32,908 nt of DNA from JAFLCA01 sp041907145 (GTDB lineage: Bacteria; Bdellovibrionota_C; UBA2361; JAFLCA01), in the NCBI GenBank assembly GCA_041907145.1, contig JAYRHW010000163.1:1-32908 (forward strand), written 5' to 3'. Shown here piece by piece: positions 1-8,589 of this stretch; position 1 is the first letter of the stretch; the number at the start of each line of letters is the position of its first letter. Both the position numbers and the translations under genes were made by a program. Below the pieces are notes generated by a model. It was not told where the DNA came from. It worked only from the letters and a program-made list of their open reading frames with translations, and did no database searches.

Positions 1-747
1 ACCGTACTTCCCAGCCCTGAGGTCTCGCGCGTCCTGTTCGTCGTAGTCCATCAATTCGCGCAGTTTAGGCCTGCGAAACAATGCGTTATCATCAATAGCG
101 CATTTGGCATCCAGAACGACGAAAGTACTCTCCTTGGTAAAAACCAAGGGATTTACTTCGAGCAGCGATAAATCGTTTTCTACGAACAAAGTATACAGAC
201 CCTTTACGAGCTCGGAGAATTTCGCTTGCGATTCGAGCGGCAGTCCTAGCTTCAAAAGCAGGCCAACACTTTGAAACGCCTGCAGGCCGACTCGGGGGTC
301 GATCCCTATCGTAATAATCTTTTCCGGATTTTTGTGCGCTACTTCCTCGATCTCCATGCCGCCTTCAGTGGACGCAACAATCGAGATGCACTTGCGCGCT
401 CGGTCCACCAGCATACTCAGGTAGAACTCGCGCTGAATATTGCACCCAGCCTCGACGTATACTTTACGAACAAGTTTGCCCTGCGCTCCGGTCTGAGGAG
501 TAACCAGTTTCATGCCTAAGATCTTGTCCGCTGCGGCTCTAGCCTCCGCCGATGACTTAGCGAGCTTGACGCCGCCGCCCTTGCCTCGGCCACCGGCATG
601 CACCTGCGCCTTTACAACGCAGACCGGAGTTTTGAGATTGTCTGCCGCCGCTTCAGCTTCTCCTGGAGTATAACAAACGAAGCCCGGCAACACGGGCAGC
701 CCATAACAGGACATTAGGCGCTTGGATTGATACTCGTGAAGATTCAT
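1..747 (-). CDS. sucC: Succinyl-CoA ligase (ADP/GDP-forming) beta subunit, 5' part
   Basis: SucC joins the alpha subunit (SucD) to interconvert succinyl-CoA and succinate with nucleotide phosphorylation in the TCA cycle. Reading from the ATG at 747, 249 codons are open to the window edge; the family is about 385-390 aa, so roughly the C-terminal third lies outside. The translation starts MNLHEYQSKRLM, the usual SucC start, followed by the ATP-grasp region with VKAQVHAGGRGKGGGVKLA and, near residue 200, the metal-site region LLEVNPLV. An AGGAG lies 6-7 bases upstream of the ATG. It is the last visible gene of the mdh-sdhCAB-sucC unit, 41 bases after sdhB; sucD would be expected next, outside the window. 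The frame is intact. Confidence 0.95.
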   Translation of the reverse strand, partial: MNLHEYQSKRLMSCYGLPVLPGFVCYTPGEAEAAADNLKTPVCVVKAQVHAGGRGKGGGVKLAKSSAEARAAADKILGMKLVTPQTGAQGKLVRKVYVEAGCNIQREFYLSMLVDRARKCISIVASTEGGMEIEEVAHKNPEKIITIGIDPRVGLQAFQSVGLLLKLGLPLESQAKFSELVKGLYTLFVENDLSLLEVNPLVFTKESTFVVLDAKCAIDDNALFRRPKLRELMDYDEQDARDLRAGKYG

Positions 748-788
748 GGCACTCCTCTAGTCTGAATTTAGGTATGCAGGTGATCTAA

Positions 789-1604
789 TTACAGTCCGAG
801 CCACTTTTTTATGCCGCGCACGGTTGTGGCGCGGCCCATTTCCGCAATCGACTCGGTAAGCGGAATATGTTTTGGACAGGCTTCTACGCAATTCTGGGCA
901 TTGCCACAGTCTGCAATCCCGCCCTCGCCCATAAGCGCATCGAGCCTCTCGTTCGATTTATAGGCGCCCGTAGGATGCGAATTGAAGAGCCGCACCTGAT
1001 TGATGGCAAATGCCCCCATAAAAGGCCTCTCGACGCTGATTTGCGGGCAGGCCTGTAAACAGACGCCGCAGGTCATGCAAGTCGACATAGTGTAACGCTT
1101 CAGAGCATCTTCAGGGTCCTGTCGTGGGCCGGCGCCTAGGGCATAGCTACCGTCAATCTCCACCCAGGCCTTAACTTTCTTAAGAGACTCGAACATGCGC
1201 GAGCGGTCGACAGCCAAATCTCTAATAATGGGAAACTTGTCCATCGGCTCAATGACAATTGGCTGCTCAAGTTTATCCACGAGCGCGGTACATCCCTGCC
1301 TGGCCTTACCGTTGATCACCATGGAGCAAGCCCCGCAGACTTCCTCCAAGCAGTTGGATTCCCAAACGATCGGCTCCACCTTCTGTCCGGTGACGTCGAC
1401 TGGGTTCTTGCGCACCTCCATCAGAACGGAAAGCACATTGTGCCCCGCCGCGTACGGAATTTCGAAGTCCTGCCAATATCCCTGCTTGTCGGGTCCGTCT
1501 TGCCTACGAACCTTTATGCGAATCTTCCGTCCGCTCATGCCCGGCCCCGAATCGTGGCTCGAACGGGCGGGGGTAGTCGAATGGTGTCCGTTGTTGCTGC
1601 TCAT
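789..1604 (-). CDS. sdhB: Succinate dehydrogenase / fumarate reductase iron-sulfur subunit
   Basis: This subunit carries electrons from the FAD of SdhA to the quinone site in SdhC at the inner membrane. All cluster ligands are visible in the 271-aa frame: C85, C90, C93 and C105 for [2Fe-2S] (CLEEVCGAC...GC), C176, C179, C182 and C186 for [4Fe-4S] (CMTCGVCLQACP), and C233, C239 and C243 (CGNAQNCVEACPK) completing the cluster set. The CGNAQNC sequence is that of the Bacillus-type family. The first 22 residues are a Ser/His-rich extension; ATG at 1538 (MSGRKIRIKVRRQ) is a plausible alternative start and gives 249 aa, nearer the usual length. It lies 25 bases downstream of sdhA and 41 bases upstream of sucC. 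Confidence 0.95.
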   Translation of the reverse strand: MSSNNGHHSTTPARSSHDSGPGMSGRKIRIKVRRQDGPDKQGYWQDFEIPYAAGHNVLSVLMEVRKNPVDVTGQKVEPIVWESNCLEEVCGACSMVINGKARQGCTALVDKLEQPIVIEPMDKFPIIRDLAVDRSRMFESLKKVKAWVEIDGSYALGAGPRQDPEDALKRYTMSTCMTCGVCLQACPQISVERPFMGAFAINQVRLFNSHPTGAYKSNERLDALMGEGGIADCGNAQNCVEACPKHIPLTESIAEMGRATTVRGIKKWLGL

Positions 1605-1629
1605 ATACGTCTACCGACCTCAAATTCCA

Positions 1630-3432
1630 TTAAACCGAAGCCTGCTGGCTCGCCGAGCCGACGCCTTCCTTCTTTTCGCCGGCCTTCTTGTCTACGTTAT
1701 AAACTCGCAAACGCGGCTTAATAAATCTGGTATCAACTTCAGCGTAATTCAAGACTGGTCCCTTTGAACTCCACGTTCCCATCGTGGTCTTGAGAAACCG
1801 CTCGTCGTTACGATCGGGGAAGTCAGGCTTGTAGTGCGCTCCCCGACTCTCGTCGCGCTTTAGAGCCGCCAGCGTTATCAATTCAGCAAGCTCGAGCATA
1901 TTGGAGAAATGATTAATGAAGAGATGTTCTTGATTATAGATCGAACCATGTGAATTAAGCCCGATATTACGACTCCGGGTCTTCAGATCCTTGATGACTT
2001 CCAGCGTAGCGCTCAAGTCCTTGTTGTTACGAACAACCGTGACATTGTTCGTCATCGTCTCGCCTAAGACTTGATGCAGCTTGAAAACGTTTTCTGGCCC
2101 CTGCATCTTGCTGATGTCGTTCAGCCTTGACTGCAGTCTTCTCTGCTCCGTGTCAAACACCGAGGCCGCGGCATCCTTGCTGCGCTTTTTGAGCCCCTTA
2201 CAGTACTCGATAATCTTAGGTCCACCCTTAAGTCCGTCGAAGGTACAGCTTAACAATGCATTAGCGCCAAGTCGGTTTGCCCCATGATACTCGTAATTGC
2301 ACTCACCACCGGCAAAGAGTCCTGGAATGCTGGACATAAGATTGTAGTCCACCCACAATCCACCCATGCTGTAGTGCATGCCAGGGAAAATTTTCATCGG
2401 AACCTTGCGTGGATTATCGCCAACGAAAGTTTCGTAAATTTCCAAAATGCCGCCTAAACGTTTATTGAGGAAGTCCTCGGTCAAATGCGTGAGGTCGAGG
2501 TAGACCATATTCTCGCCGTTTACACCCAGCTTCTGTCGTACGCAGACATCGAAAATCTCACGGGTTGCGATATCGCGCGGCACGAGATTGCCGTACGCCG
2601 GGTACTTCTCTTCGAGAAAGTACCAGGGTTTTCCGTCCTTGTACGTCCACACCCTGCCACCTTCCCCACGCGCAGACTCGCTCATAAGTCTCAGCTTATC
2701 GAGGCCGGGGATGGCGGTCGGATGCACTTGTATGAATTCCGGATTGGCGAACGTTGCACCCTGCTGATACACCGAAGCAGCGCAGCTCCCCGTGTTCACT
2801 ACCGAGTTCGTTGACTTGCCGAATATCAGACCTATGCCCCCGGTACAAAGCATGACTGCATCAGCCCTAAACGTTTGCACTTCCATAGTGCGTACATCGA
2901 CGGCTACTATACCGCGACAAACGCCATCAGGATCGACTACGGCAGAAAGACACTCCCAAAACTCGAATTTCTCCACCTTGCCTTCAACTTCCCGACGGCG
3001 GACTTGCTCGTCCAATGCGTAGAGCAACTGCTGTCCGGTAGTGGCACCAGCGAACGCCGTACGGTGATGTTTGGTCCCTCCGAATCTGCGAAAATCGAGG
3101 TTCCCCTCGTCGGTGCGGTTGAATGGCACTCCCATACGATCGAAAAGGAAAATAATGTCGGGGGCGGCAGCGGTCATTTCCTTAACTGGTTGTTGATTAG
3201 CCAGAAAATCGCCTCCGTAGATTGTGTCGTCGAAGTGCTCCTCGACCGAATCGCCCTCCCCCTTAATATTCACGGCAGCGTTGATTCCGCCCTGGGCACA
3301 GACGCTGTGCGAGCGCTTAACGGGCACAATAGAGAAGACCTTTACCTTTGCCCCGAGCTCAGCAAGCTTCATGCAGGCCGCTAAACCGGCGAGTCCGCCG
3401 CCAACAACGATAACGTCGAATGAATCAGCCAT
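1630..3432 (-). CDS. sdhA: Succinate dehydrogenase / fumarate reductase flavoprotein subunit
   Basis: SdhA oxidises succinate to fumarate using covalently bound FAD. From the ATG at 3432 the protein is 600 aa. Visible features are the Rossmann motif GGGLAGL (11-17), the FAD-linking histidine H42 in RSHSVCAQGG, the substrate loop with H237 and R255 (SESARGEGGR), the active-site arginine R286, and H353 and R387 in HYSMGGLW and HGANRLGANAL. These match the Bacillus/epsilon-delta subgroup, consistent with the single-subunit membrane anchor next door. The frame also opens at a TTG at 3462, but the ATG at 3432 is preferred: it has a GGAG 9 bases upstream and sits 4 bases after the sdhC stop instead of overlapping it. 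Confidence 0.95.
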   Translation of the reverse strand: MADSFDVIVVGGGLAGLAACMKLAELGAKVKVFSIVPVKRSHSVCAQGGINAAVNIKGEGDSVEEHFDDTIYGGDFLANQQPVKEMTAAAPDIIFLFDRMGVPFNRTDEGNLDFRRFGGTKHHRTAFAGATTGQQLLYALDEQVRRREVEGKVEKFEFWECLSAVVDPDGVCRGIVAVDVRTMEVQTFRADAVMLCTGGIGLIFGKSTNSVVNTGSCAASVYQQGATFANPEFIQVHPTAIPGLDKLRLMSESARGEGGRVWTYKDGKPWYFLEEKYPAYGNLVPRDIATREIFDVCVRQKLGVNGENMVYLDLTHLTEDFLNKRLGGILEIYETFVGDNPRKVPMKIFPGMHYSMGGLWVDYNLMSSIPGLFAGGECNYEYHGANRLGANALLSCTFDGLKGGPKIIEYCKGLKKRSKDAAASVFDTEQRRLQSRLNDISKMQGPENVFKLHQVLGETMTNNVTVVRNNKDLSATLEVIKDLKTRSRNIGLNSHGSIYNQEHLFINHFSNMLELAELITLAALKRDESRGAHYKPDFPDRNDERFLKTTMGTWSSKGPVLNYAEVDTRFIKPRLRVYNVDKKAGEKKEGVGSASQQASV

Positions 3433-3436
3433 AGAC

Positions 3437-4129
3437 CTAGGCTCCGAAAATCTTAGTCCCAAGATAGGAAAGGATCCCGTGCTCCATCACGAAGCTCGAT
3501 ACAATATCTATCCCAACCGTTGCCAGGACAAGGAATATCACCATGGAAAGCAGCGCCAGCTTTCGCTGCGCCTCCCGGGAGCGGACTAATCCCCAGGTGA
3601 TGGAAAAACTCCATATCCCGTTAGCAAAATGAAAGGTTACCGCGAGAATGCCGAGTAGGTAGAACAACAGCATGGCGGGCTTGGACAACATGGCCTGCAT
3701 ATCCCCGAAATTGATGGGACTGCCCTTGAAGAACAGCGACCAGATTCGCGTCGTCCACACATGAAAGACGATATAGGCAAAGGCGATGATGCCGGTAAGG
3801 CGCTGGAAGAAGTAAGCCCAGTTTCGCGCATAGCTATAGCTAGCCACATTGGGCTGGGAGGGCGTGCGAATGAAGAGACCGTAAACAGCATGGAACAGTA
3901 TCGGCAATCCAAGTACGCCAATCTCCGCGGCATAGAGATAGGGCATATCGCCGATTTTGAGCACCGTCTCATTAAATGCTTCGGCGCCGCGACGAGCCGA
4001 AGCATTCTCGAAAAAGTGAAACAACAAGAACCCGCCGATAGGCACGATCCCTGTCAACGAATGCAGTCTGCGCAAAAGGAAGTTAACTTCCTCCTTACGA
4101 ACCCCGCAGGCTCCCGTAGCCGCCGTCAT
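3437..4129 (-). CDS. sdhC: Succinate dehydrogenase cytochrome b membrane subunit (Bacillus type)
   Basis: This is a single-polypeptide di-heme membrane anchor of 230 aa that binds quinone and holds SdhAB at the cytoplasmic face. Five hydrophobic helices can be seen at about residues 25-42, 66-88, 107-128, 150-178 and 190-214. Candidate heme ligands are H23, H38, H80, H123 and H167, each in or near a helix (for example SLTGIVPIGGFLLFHFFEN and RLTGIIAFAYIVFHVW). The length and helix count fit the fused b558-type anchor and not the separate SdhC/SdhD pair of E. coli, and no sdhD is present. It begins 8 bases after the mdh stop, with AGGTG overlapping that stop as its ribosome binding site, and is followed closely by sdhA. 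Confidence 0.93.
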   Translation of the reverse strand: MTAATGACGVRKEEVNFLLRRLHSLTGIVPIGGFLLFHFFENASARRGAEAFNETVLKIGDMPYLYAAEIGVLGLPILFHAVYGLFIRTPSQPNVASYSYARNWAYFFQRLTGIIAFAYIVFHVWTTRIWSLFFKGSPINFGDMQAMLSKPAMLLFYLLGILAVTFHFANGIWSFSITWGLVRSREAQRKLALLSMVIFLVLATVGIDIVSSFVMEHGILSYLGTKIFGA

Positions 4130-4137
4130 ATCTACAC

Positions 4138-5064
4138 CTAAAGAATCGAAATCAAACTTTGAACACCCTGGACACTCTTCGCCAGCTGGGCCTTTTCAGT
4201 GCCATTGAGCTCGATCTCGATTACTCGCTCGACTCCTCCAGCTCCAATCACAACCGGAACGCCAAGATAAATTCCCTTTACGCCGTACTCGCCATTACAA
4301 GCAGCGGCCGCGGCCAGAATCTTCTTCTTATCGTGAAGATAGGCCTCGGCCATTACAATCGCAGAGGCAGCAGGTGAATAGAAGGCTGAACCGGTCTTCA
4401 AGAGCGCCACTACTTCACCACCTGAACCCCGCACGCGCTTCTCGATAGCATCCAGCTTCTCCCCAGAAACCATCTTCTCGATCGGAATGCCGCCGGCCGA
4501 GGTATACGAACGCACCGGCACCATATCATCGCCATGGCCGCCCAGCACGAAGGCCGAAACTGAGGACACTGAAAGACCAGTCTCCTCAGCCAAGTGCGCC
4601 TGATATCGAGCGGTGTCTAACACTCCAGCCATTCCGACAACTTTTGACGAAGAAAAGCCGGTAGCCTTCTGCATTAGGTAAGCCATGGCGTCGAGCGGAT
4701 TAGTGATCACTATGACAAAGGCATTGGGAGCATGCGCCTTGATGCCTTCGGCAACCTTCCGGATAATATCGGCGTTCGTCTTAACCAAGTCATCCCGGCT
4801 CATCCCAGGCTTTCTCGGAATTCCAGAGGTCACGATACAAACATCAGCGCCGCGAATATCTGCGATATTGTTGGTGCCAAGAATTTTGAAGTCGCAGCCA
4901 AATACAGGTGCCAGATGCGAGAGGTCGAGCGCCTTGCCCTGCGGCATTCCCTCGACTACGTCGAAGAGCACCACGTCCCCCAATCCACGCAAGCCCGCAA
5001 GCAGCGCCAATGTGCCCCCAATCTGTCCCGCGCCGATAAGTGCAATCTTCCTACGTCCGATCAT
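4138..5064 (-). CDS. mdh: Malate dehydrogenase (NAD, LDH-like family)
   Basis: Mdh oxidises malate to oxaloacetate with NAD+ in the cytoplasm. The 308-aa protein has the Rossmann motif GAGQIGG (11-17), D35 at the end of beta-2 giving NAD preference, and the substrate loop IPRKPGMSRDDL with R84 and R90. N122, D150/R153 and catalytic H177 in LGGHGDDMVP complete the site. Arg at 84 and Met in the mobile loop fit malate, not lactate, specificity in the LDH-like MDH group. An AAAGGAG stands 5 bases before the ATG. The gene lies 9 bases after the SPFH lipoprotein gene and 8 bases before sdhC, so it should be co-transcribed with both. Confidence 0.95.
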   Translation of the reverse strand: MIGRRKIALIGAGQIGGTLALLAGLRGLGDVVLFDVVEGMPQGKALDLSHLAPVFGCDFKILGTNNIADIRGADVCIVTSGIPRKPGMSRDDLVKTNADIIRKVAEGIKAHAPNAFVIVITNPLDAMAYLMQKATGFSSSKVVGMAGVLDTARYQAHLAEETGLSVSSVSAFVLGGHGDDMVPVRSYTSAGGIPIEKMVSGEKLDAIEKRVRGSGGEVVALLKTGSAFYSPAASAIVMAEAYLHDKKKILAAAAACNGEYGVKGIYLGVPVVIGAGGVERVIEIELNGTEKAQLAKSVQGVQSLISIL

Positions 5065-5073
5065 GGTACTCCT

Positions 5074-6204
5074 TTACTCCTGCTTTTTAGACGAACTAAG
5101 CGGCGGACTCTTGCGAGTCTCAGCCGCGACTGGCTTGGAATCTCTGCCCTGGGTACTAAGGCCGTCAAGAACCCCGATCTGCCTCAAGAGCTCATTGGTG
5201 TCCACGCGCTTCACCTCGACGGAGGAGGGGCTCGCCGAATCTGACATGAGCACGTACTTCGGCTGTGCACGCATCATCTCTCGCGCCAGATCGAGCTTAA
5301 GGATAGCCTCCCCTCCAGGTCCGGCCAACGCATTAATTTGCTCGATAATACCCTGCACTTCGGCCTTACCCGCAGCGGATACGCCCAGAGCCTCATTCGC
5401 CTTAGCTTCGAAGTACCCATCTCCGCGCAGCGTTGCTTGCTGCTTGAAGCCCTCGGCCTCCGCAACTTGTCGGTTCACGACCGCGATTGCGTTATTGAGC
5501 TCTTGGAGCTTTTTTGCCCTAACGGTTTCTATACGAGACTTCTCGCGTTCGGTGTCCTGATGCAGTTTTTGAATTTCCGTCAGCTTATCCTGATAGCTCG
5601 TGTCGAGCGTGCCGTCTCTTAAAAGTCGCTCAAAGCGAAAGTCGTCGAGATTGACGCGCAAGATCTCAATCCCGAGCGGCGCCAAGCGCCTTTCCATGGA
5701 TCCGCGAGCTTCATCGACTGCAGCATAACGCTCCCGCTCATCGAGAAATTTTTCGGTAGAAAGTCGATTCATATGAGTACGCATATCAGCTCGCGCTACC
5801 GCAGCGACCAACGCCTCGACTGAAGAATTATTTACGGCCACCTCTTCGACAAGGGACCTGAGCCGCTCCGGATCGGGAGCGACGCGGTATCGCACTGTCA
5901 TCGCCAGAGCGACTTCATTGCCGTCGAGTGCGCGGGTATGCACGTACTCATCGACAAAATCTTCTGAATTTTGCTGACTCTTTCGCCGACCCCAGCTCAG
6001 ATCCTTTACCGAAGTGTCAAAGCGATAGATGGAGTCCCAAGGCATCACGAGGGTTGTTTGACCGGGAGAAATTACCTGTCCAGCGATTCCGCCCATCAAA
6101 AAAGTGGGCAAGCGCCGGAACCGCACGCCATATTCCGTCGCATCCATCTTCTGACAGCCCGTCAGCAATAGCAGGAGGCAGAGCAGAATATTCCTATTCC
6201 CCAT
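5074..6204 (-). CDS. SPFH/Band-7 (prohibitin-like) domain lipoprotein
   Basis: The protein is 376 aa from the ATG at 6204. It starts with a lipoprotein signal peptide ending in LLTGC (C17), so it is probably lipid-anchored outside the cytoplasm. Residues about 20-210 resemble an SPFH/prohibitin domain: an extended beta-rich part (YGVRFRRLPTFL) and the region around FRFERLLRDG. A long charged coiled coil follows (about 215-330, rich in K, E, Q and A). SPFH proteins build ring-like membrane scaffolds and often control proteases. An upstream TTG/ATG-free extension of this frame reaches 6243, but the ATG at 6204 has GGAGTAGGT just before it and gives a proper signal peptide. It starts 2 bases after the other SPFH gene. 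Exact subfamily is not recognised. Confidence 0.8.
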   Translation of the reverse strand: MGNRNILLCLLLLLTGCQKMDATEYGVRFRRLPTFLMGGIAGQVISPGQTTLVMPWDSIYRFDTSVKDLSWGRRKSQQNSEDFVDEYVHTRALDGNEVALAMTVRYRVAPDPERLRSLVEEVAVNNSSVEALVAAVARADMRTHMNRLSTEKFLDERERYAAVDEARGSMERRLAPLGIEILRVNLDDFRFERLLRDGTLDTSYQDKLTEIQKLHQDTEREKSRIETVRAKKLQELNNAIAVVNRQVAEAEGFKQQATLRGDGYFEAKANEALGVSAAGKAEVQGIIEQINALAGPGGEAILKLDLAREMMRAQPKYVLMSDSASPSSVEVKRVDTNELLRQIGVLDGLSTQGRDSKPVAAETRKSPPLSSSKKQE

Positions 6205-6206
6205 AC

Positions 6207-7277
6207 CTACTCCTTCCCCGTGACGCCCAAGCGCTTTACCCACTTGGTGACATCGTATGGATCAATTGAAGTAACGACGCCGCCCTGCAGCGAGCCGAGA
6301 AGAGGTGCCATTTCCCGCGCCACGTACACCTGCGCTCCTGCACTTTGTGACAGTGCCGTCGCGCGCAGCTTGTCGACCTCTGCCTTAGCCTTAGCAACAA
6401 GTAAGTCGCCCTCTGCTCGCCGCTTGTTCTCGTAAAGATCGCCCTCCGAGCGAAGCACCCTAGCTTTATTCTCGCCAGCCACGAGACGAGTTTGAATCTC
6501 GGCATCAAGTTGGGCGGTTACTTGCTCGACAGTAGCCTGCGCCTCGGCCAAATTGCTCGCGGCCGTATTCAAGTGCTGCTCCTGGACCTGAAGATTCTTT
6601 TGAAAAATTGCCGTATCAATGCGCTCTGCACGATAGGTATAACGACGCAGAAGGATTCCCTGCACCGCTATTCCATCGCGAGCAAGAATAGCATTCGAGC
6701 GCTCGAGCGCGATGGCAAGCTGCTTGTCGCGGGCATCGGGCTGATAGAACTGGGAAGTTTCGAGGCTGCCGAGGGTGCGCTTGAGCTGATCGTCCACAGT
6801 TCGAGTAATGTGATTCTCCCAGCGATCCTTAGTAATGCCAATGTTGCGGAGAAGATCGGCAGGTCCGCCGTGCGCTTGTGCACCATCACTGCCTGGCTCA
6901 GAGTAGAATTTACTGACTATCGATACGTCCACATCTACCGTCGCTCGGTCCGCTGTCTGTACTTCCAGAGACATATTCTTGCTTGGCTCTTCAGCCTCTC
7001 CTTGACGATGAAGATTCAGAACCTGCAGCGTCTTCGGAACAAAATGGATAGTTGAATAGTACGGCAGGACAAAGTGGTAGCCAGGCGGCAGTGCACGCGG
7101 CGAAAAACCCTGCCCTGGCCCCATGGTGATCTGACGGATACCCATCATCCCCGGCGGAACGACGTACCCGAATACGTAGAGGAGTATTCCGAAAACGATC
7201 GCGCCAAGGGCAATCACGGTAAAAATGCCCCCGACCGCTCCCCGCTGTGCGTCGAAATGTAAATTGTTGCGATTCAT
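6207..7277 (-). CDS. SPFH/Band-7 (prohibitin/HflK-like) domain membrane protein
   Basis: This 356-aa protein starts at the ATG at 7277. A short basic N-terminus is followed by one transmembrane helix (about residues 12-40, GIFTVIALGAIVFGILLYVF), then an SPFH domain (GMMGIRQITMGPGQGFSPRA, LPPGYHFVLPYYSTIHFVPK). After that comes a long helical stretch (about 205-320) rich in E, Q, A and R. The topology resembles HflK and prohibitins, with most of the protein outside the cytoplasm. The frame also extends to a TTG at 7295; the ATG at 7277 is preferred, although its ribosome binding site (AGAAAG) is weak. It is the first gene of the operon that continues through the SPFH lipoprotein, mdh, sdhCAB and sucC. 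The two SPFH proteins probably assemble together, by analogy with HflK-HflC. Confidence 0.8.
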   Translation of the reverse strand: MNRNNLHFDAQRGAVGGIFTVIALGAIVFGILLYVFGYVVPPGMMGIRQITMGPGQGFSPRALPPGYHFVLPYYSTIHFVPKTLQVLNLHRQGEAEEPSKNMSLEVQTADRATVDVDVSIVSKFYSEPGSDGAQAHGGPADLLRNIGITKDRWENHITRTVDDQLKRTLGSLETSQFYQPDARDKQLAIALERSNAILARDGIAVQGILLRRYTYRAERIDTAIFQKNLQVQEQHLNTAASNLAEAQATVEQVTAQLDAEIQTRLVAGENKARVLRSEGDLYENKRRAEGDLLVAKAKAEVDKLRATALSQSAGAQVYVAREMAPLLGSLQGGVVTSIDPYDVTKWVKRLGVTGKE

Positions 7278-7313
7278 CTTTCTGAGCTGGCCCAAGCGCC
7301 CATGTCGCCGCCT

Positions 7314-7342
7314 AATGTACGGCTTTTTCGAGCACTTAACAA
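7314..7342 (-). promoter_or_regulatory. Candidate sigma70 promoter for the SPFH-mdh-sdhCAB-sucC operon
   Basis: On the minus strand TTGTTA (7342-7337) is followed after exactly 17 bases by TACATT (7319-7314), each 4 of 6 to consensus. Transcription would begin near 7307, about 30 bases before the ATG at 7277. It is the only convincing pair in the 124-base gap between the M23 peptidase gene and the SPFH genes. Confidence 0.45.
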
Positions 7343-7401
7343 CAATATGCTGCGGGAAACGGAATCCCGGAGCTGAACAAAAGCGGAGAAATTAGCCGAG
7401 G

Positions 7402-8403
7402 CTAGAGAACGAGCTTTAGCTGCTTGGCGAGCTCAAGAAAGCGCGAAGGGTCGCGAGGCTTCCCATCAACCAGCACCTCGAAGTGAAGATGAGGCCCGGT
7501 AGAAAGCCCCGTAGACCCCGAGAGACCGATCCGATCGCCACGAACCAGTTCCTGGCCCTCGCTCACCAAAGCCTTGGAGAGGTGTGCATAGCGAGTCACG
7601 AGGCGACTGTTGTGCTGAACGTCGACCACCAAACCATAGGTCGAGTTGCGCTCGACACTCTTAACAATACCGAAGGCTGAAGAATAGATGGGACTTCCTC
7701 GCTGCAAAGAGAAATCCAACCCCTCATGCATGCGTATAGTGCGCGTAAACGGGGAAAGGCGTACCCCAAATCCAGAACTCAGCTCGCCGAGGGCAGGAAT
7801 ACCAAAGGGAATCACCTTCAGCGCATCGATATACCGGTCAAGCGTAGCCACCAAGTCAGCATGGGCCGAGTCGTCCTGGGTAGACAATGCAAGGTAATCC
7901 AACCCAGAAGAAAGCGACGTCGCCATCAGCCCCTGGCAGCGGCTCATGCCCCGAGCGTCACAATCGATTTCAGCCCCTCCCACCGCATCTCGGCGATTTA
8001 GAGCGCTGCGCTTAGTACCACTCTGCCGCTCGAAGACCCCAAGCGCGGTCGCCTTCTCAATAACAGAGGCTAAAGTATCCAGACGCTCTTTCACGTCCTG
8101 CTCGTAGTTATTGGTCCGAGTCCGAGCCGTTTTGAGGTTCGTGAGCTCTGTTCTGAGGTGCTCGTGGCTATGAAGCAACTTTTGGTTCTCGTTCGTGAGC
8201 TTAGAAATGGAGAGAAAGTTCTCGAACCTTAGAAGCTGAAGCCGGGCGTAGTCTCCCATCATGTAGACGAACATACCGCCCACCAACAAGGACACCACCA
8301 ACGTTCCCACTAACCTACTAAGAGTAAAGCGGAACTTGCGCACCCTGCCTTCGTTTGGAGGAACGACCCAAAGGCAGTAACCGCGATTAGAACTCAAATC
8401 CAT
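7402..8403 (-). CDS. M23 family metallopeptidase (LytM/NlpD-like), membrane-anchored
   Basis: This is a zinc peptidase-like protein of 333 aa that acts on, or regulates hydrolysis of, peptidoglycan cross-links in the periplasm. Residues about 31-50 form one transmembrane helix and 60-120 a coiled coil, a layout shared with cell-division-associated M23 proteins. The C-terminal domain (about 205-320) has the zinc and catalytic residues H226 and D230 (HEGLDF), H274 (YAHLS) and H305/H307 (GPHLHFEV), so it looks active. GSTGLSTGPHLHF is the classic LytM signature. It stands alone, 186 bases after recN and 124 bases before the SPFH operon, and may have its own promoter. The preferred partner is unknown. 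Confidence 0.88.
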   Translation of the reverse strand: MDLSSNRGYCLWVVPPNEGRVRKFRFTLSRLVGTLVVSLLVGGMFVYMMGDYARLQLLRFENFLSISKLTNENQKLLHSHEHLRTELTNLKTARTRTNNYEQDVKERLDTLASVIEKATALGVFERQSGTKRSALNRRDAVGGAEIDCDARGMSRCQGLMATSLSSGLDYLALSTQDDSAHADLVATLDRYIDALKVIPFGIPALGELSSGFGVRLSPFTRTIRMHEGLDFSLQRGSPIYSSAFGIVKSVERNSTYGLVVDVQHNSRLVTRYAHLSKALVSEGQELVRGDRIGLSGSTGLSTGPHLHFEVLVDGKPRDPSRFLELAKQLKLVL

Positions 8404-8589
8404 ACTTTAAATTCATTAAACTAGCTGGCCGCCGCTGTAAACTACCAACCGATCGAGCAAGACCTGCATCAAACATCGGGGCCTAGAGCGACCATTCTAG
8501 TGGGACCTAAGGCTACGAAATCTCCTTTAGCGAATCAACCTGGTCGAGGAATCAAAACTAACGATGTTCTATATATTACCTATAAGCGG

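Noticed and set aside
3433..3462. Upstream TTG start for sdhA
   Set aside because: It would overlap sdhC and add ten residues not typical of SdhA; the ATG at 3432 has a better ribosome binding site.
4685..5560. Long plus-strand open frame (291 codons) opposite mdh and the SPFH lipoprotein gene
   Set aside because: It is antisense to genes with clear family motifs and its Ser/Arg/Pro-rich translation has no domain.
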